64,000 nucleotides of DNA from Methylophilaceae bacterium LSUCC0665 (GTDB lineage Bacteria > Pseudomonadota > Gammaproteobacteria > Burkholderiales > Methylophilaceae): the NCBI GenBank assembly GCA_024919215.1, contig CP103437.1, forward strand, positions 806,001 to 870,000, written 5' to 3'. This document shows, in pieces, positions 61,656 through 64,000 of the stretch. How positions within the stretch are numbered: position 1 is the first letter of the stretch; each line of letters opens with the position of its first letter. Below the pieces are notes generated by a model. That model ran no database searches, was not told the DNA's origin, and was given only the letters and a program-made list of their open reading frames with translations. The position numbers were made by a program, and so were the translations under genes.

Positions 61656-62303
61656 TTAAGCCTTAGGACCATATCCTTGAAATTTATGAATAACCTTATC
61701 CATTTCATCATCAGAGAGAAGATTTAATTCTCCAATTTTCAACAACTCAATGTACTGTTGTGATAAATGTTCCAGCTCTTGAGCCAGAAAAAAAGCATCA
61801 TCGATATCAGCTGAAACGACAATAGCACCATGGTTAGCCATCAAACATGCCTTAAGTGACCCTAGTGACGCAATGACCTCCTCTGAGAGTTCTTTGCTAC
61901 CAAATAACTTGTAGGCACCGCACATGACTTCTTTACCGCCAAATAAAGCAATCATGTAATGAAAGGCTGGTATGCTCTTTCTTAACACGCTTAGTGTGCT
62001 CGCGAATACAGAATGAGTATGAATGATTGCATTTACATCACTTCTTTCCTCATATATTCGTTTATGAAAATGCCACTCACTCGAGGGTCTTTGAGTCATG
62101 GTTTGAATAAATTCCTCATCCAAAGATAAAGGGCACTTCACGATGTCTATAGGCTTTAAATTTTCTGAAATGGTGCCGCTAGGTGTAATGTAAAAATGGT
62201 CATCTAACCGAACACTAATATTTCCAGTAGCTGCATGATTGAGACCTTCTTGAATGAGCTTATTTGAGATATCACAAATTTTTTCTTGAATAGAGCTATG
62301 CAT
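61656..62303 (-). CDS. Class II (FucA-like) aldolase, probable Ald2 of the DHAP shunt
   Basis: A 215-aa zinc aldolase closely resembling E. coli L-fuculose-1-phosphate aldolase in length and sequence: AATGNISVR, PSSEWHFHKRIYEERSDVNA, SIPAFHYMIALFGG, GSKELSEEV, and the C-terminal Phe-x2-TyrGly. Probable zinc ligands are His95, His97 and His158 with Glu76 as the catalytic acid. Next to mtnA one would expect the dehydratase MtnB, but MtnB has a CxPSGxxKExL-type loop and an SECTPLF-type segment that are absent here. It therefore fits the Ald2 aldolase, which cleaves 5-methylthioribulose-1-P (or 5-deoxyribulose-1-P) to DHAP and an aldehyde. MtnB or a sugar aldolase remain possible. Confidence 0.68.
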   Translation of the reverse strand: MHSSIQEKICDISNKLIQEGLNHAATGNISVRLDDHFYITPSGTISENLKPIDIVKCPLSLDEEFIQTMTQRPSSEWHFHKRIYEERSDVNAIIHTHSVFASTLSVLRKSIPAFHYMIALFGGKEVMCGAYKLFGSKELSEEVIASLGSLKACLMANHGAIVVSADIDDAFFLAQELEHLSQQYIELLKIGELNLLSDDEMDKVIHKFQGYGPKA

Positions 62304-63342
62304 AAACAGTTTTCAGGTCTTCAGGTTTAAAAATTCCCTTTTCAGTAATAATACCCGATATCAAATGATTAGGTGTGACATCAAACGCAGGATTGTGTGC
62401 ATTGAATTTAGAAAGGCTAATAGAGGATAATCTCTTATTTTCATCCAATCCCTGAATATTTAATATCTCATCAGTTGAGCGATTTTCAATATCAAAATTT
62501 ATCTGGTCTTTAAAATTGATATCTATCGTCGATGATGGAGCTGCTACATAAAATGGAATATTGTTAGCTTTTGCAGCCAAAGCCTTTAGGTATGTTCCAA
62601 TCTTATTGCAAACATGTCCATTGATTGAAATTCGATCTGCACCGACAATCACTACATCAACTTTTTTTTCCATCATCAATAGACCGCCGGCGTTATCAAC
62701 AATTAGAGTGTATGGAATTTTTTCATTCATCAATTCCCAGCATGTCAGTAATCCCTGATTTCTTGGTCTCGTCTCATCCACCCACACATGAATATTTTGA
62801 TTATTCGCAAAAGCTTCGAATATTGGACTCAAGGCCGTCCCATGATCCACTGTAGCCAACCATCCTGCATTGCAATGGGTAAGAATATTGTTGTAATTAT
62901 TATCAATTATTAATTGGCATCCATGAACACCAATCTGATGATTACATTGAATATCATTTTGAATTAATTTCGCAGCATAGCTCCAAGCGAAATCCAATCG
63001 TCTTTCTTGCGATATTTTTTGAATTTCCTCATTCATTGAGTTCACCGCCCAAGCGAGATTAACTGCAGTTGGCCTGGCCTTGATTATTTCTTGAGAAAGA
63101 CAATTGAGATTTTCATCTGAAGAGTCAACAGACATACCAAGTAATAATGCTAATGCACCAGTAATCCCAATCACCGGAGCCCCTCTTACTTGCATGGTTT
63201 TGATGGCATTAATAAGGTCTTCATGATGGTTGGTAGATTTAATGGAAAACTTAAATGGTAGCAACGCTTGATCAATAAAAAAAACTTTACTATTTTCTCG
63301 ATCAAGCCAAATGGTTTGGTAATGTTGGCCTGCGACCCTCAT
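62296..63342 (-). CDS. mtnA: Methylthioribose-1-phosphate isomerase
   Basis: MtnA isomerises 5-methylthioribose-1-P (and 5-deoxyribose-1-P) to the ribulose form. The 348-aa protein has MQVRGAPVIGITGALAL (substrate loop), the catalytic Cys157 in ILTHCNAGWLATVDHGTAL and Asp236 in VDVVIVGADRISINGHVCNKIGTY, and RPTAVNLAWAV. These separate it from eIF2B regulatory subunits. It overlaps tatD upstream (4 bases) and the aldolase downstream (8 bases), so it is coupled to both. Confidence 0.93.
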   Translation of the reverse strand: MRVAGQHYQTIWLDRENSKVFFIDQALLPFKFSIKSTNHHEDLINAIKTMQVRGAPVIGITGALALLLGMSVDSSDENLNCLSQEIIKARPTAVNLAWAVNSMNEEIQKISQERRLDFAWSYAAKLIQNDIQCNHQIGVHGCQLIIDNNYNNILTHCNAGWLATVDHGTALSPIFEAFANNQNIHVWVDETRPRNQGLLTCWELMNEKIPYTLIVDNAGGLLMMEKKVDVVIVGADRISINGHVCNKIGTYLKALAAKANNIPFYVAAPSSTIDINFKDQINFDIENRSTDEILNIQGLDENKRLSSISLSKFNAHNPAFDVTPNHLISGIITEKGIFKPEDLKTVYA

Positions 63343-64000
63343 GATGCAGTTCCTAAATCTGGAAATATATCTGCAATATTATTCTTTAATTGCCAAGATA
63401 GATCATTCACAGAAATATTTCTTAATTGTGCAAAAAATTCAGCAATACCTCTGATTTCATTTGGATGGTTTTGGCTAGCTGCATTAACCCATGCTGGCTT
63501 CATGTCAGGCGCATCTGTCTCTAAAACAATAGATTCAATTGGTAATTCTAAAGCCAATCGATTAATTTTCTTGGCTCTTGAATAAGTCATCGCCCCACCA
63601 AAGCCAAGTTTAAAGCCGATATTGATAAATTGTTGAGCTTGTTGAAAGCTCCCATTAAATGCATGAGCAATTCCTTTTACATCCGGAAAATTTTTTAATA
63701 TCTTCAAGACATCATCAATGGCTGATCTCACATGCAGGATCACTGGTAATTTATATTTGCTTGCCAGCTCAAGCTGCTGCCGAAAAATTATTTTTTGTTT
63801 TTCTCTTTCCTCCTGCCCTAAATAAAAGTCTAATCCTATTTCGCCAATGGCGATTGGCTGTGAATTTAAAATTTCATTTTCTAAATACTGAATCGGATTC
63901 TCTGGTAAGTCATTCAGATAAAGGGGGTGATAGCCAAATGCATAGACAATACTTTTATTTTTGTGATTTAATTTTTTTAAAATATTAAAACTCTTATGAT
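63339..64000 (-). CDS. TatD family metal-dependent hydrolase, 5' end outside window (partial)
   Basis: The frame stays open to the window edge; about 220 of some 255 residues are visible. Seen in order: YAFGYHPLYL, IAIGEIGLDFYLGQEEREKQ (conserved Glu), LPVILHVRSAIDDVL (His), VKGIAHAFNGSFQQAQQFINIGF (His) and ESIVLETDAPDMKP (Asp), which together give the TatD/YcfH amidohydrolase metal site. The first HxH motif would lie beyond base 64000. The GTG at 63743 is internal to the gene, not a start. TatD proteins are DNase-like or deacylase-like enzymes with uncertain cellular role. Confidence 0.9.
   Translation of the reverse strand, partial: HKSFNILKKLNHKNKSIVYAFGYHPLYLNDLPENPIQYLENEILNSQPIAIGEIGLDFYLGQEEREKQKIIFRQQLELASKYKLPVILHVRSAIDDVLKILKNFPDVKGIAHAFNGSFQQAQQFINIGFKLGFGGAMTYSRAKKINRLALELPIESIVLETDAPDMKPAWVNAASQNHPNEIRGIAEFFAQLRNISVNDLSWQLKNNIADIFPDLGTAS

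Overview
The window reads as a compact, AT-rich chromosomal segment of a betaproteobacterium, most likely a genome-streamlined methylotroph of the Methylophilales (OM43 / HTCC2181 / Methylopumilus type). That placement is inference from gene content and gene order: a gnd-zwf-pgl set of the oxidative ribulose-monophosphate cycle, an mxaRSACKL-type methanol dehydrogenase maturation cluster, the greB-earP-efp order with an arginine-type EF-P, and runs such as tyrA-aroA-cmk-rpsA-ihfB-lapB-pyrF and alaA-hom-thrC. I annotate 60 protein genes, two of them cut by the window edges. There are no rRNA or tRNA genes, insertion sequences, CRISPR arrays or phage genes. The gaps between the annotated genes sum to only about 1.1 kb, and no gap exceeds 140 bases.

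Layout. 1-7.4 kb: efp (partial), earP and greB on the minus strand, then an AddB-like nuclease and AddA-like helicase-nuclease pair. 7.4-19.7 kb: mfd, rpiA, serS, rarA, lolA, ftsK, trxB, an Smr protein, ispF and ispD. 19.7-26.8 kb: amtB, a DUF3301 protein, gluQ, a Fur-box-flanked TonB receptor, hslO, an rRNA methylase and a TraB/GumN protein. 26.8-34.7 kb: a nine-gene run aat-bpt-tyrA-aroA-cmk-rpsA-ihfB-lapB-pyrF. 34.7-43.9 kb: metG, mrp, pgl, gnd, zwf, dcd and a PLP-dependent basic amino acid decarboxylase. 43.9-51.3 kb: folA, thyA, thrC, hom and alaA, an Mth938-family gene, fabB and fabA. 51.4-56.7 kb: mxaRSACKL. 56.7-64 kb: ygfZ, ftsB, eno, kdsA, pyrG, a FucA-like aldolase, mtnA and tatD (partial).

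How the parts fit: zwf, pgl and gnd (with rpiA) would oxidise hexose phosphate made from formaldehyde, yielding reduced cofactors and ribulose-5-phosphate. The mxa genes would mature methanol dehydrogenase upstream of that. The mtnA-aldolase pair looks like a short route that recycles methylthioadenosine or 5'-deoxyadenosine carbon to DHAP.

Points most worth a second look: (1) the gene beside mtnA resembles FucA aldolase rather than an MtnB dehydratase, pointing to a DHAP-shunt type salvage; (2) a complete mxaRSACKL block has no mxaFJGI beside it; (3) all ten convergent gene pairs overlap or abut, four of them sharing a single TTAA as both stop codons; (4) hslO appears to be transcribed from an extended -10 promoter that would give a leaderless mRNA; (5) ribosomal protein S1 has five rather than six S1 domains and an upstream leader with two hairpins; (6) the AddB-like protein has lost part of the usual cysteine set; (7) several genes for abundant proteins share an AGGATA-nnT-ATG start region.
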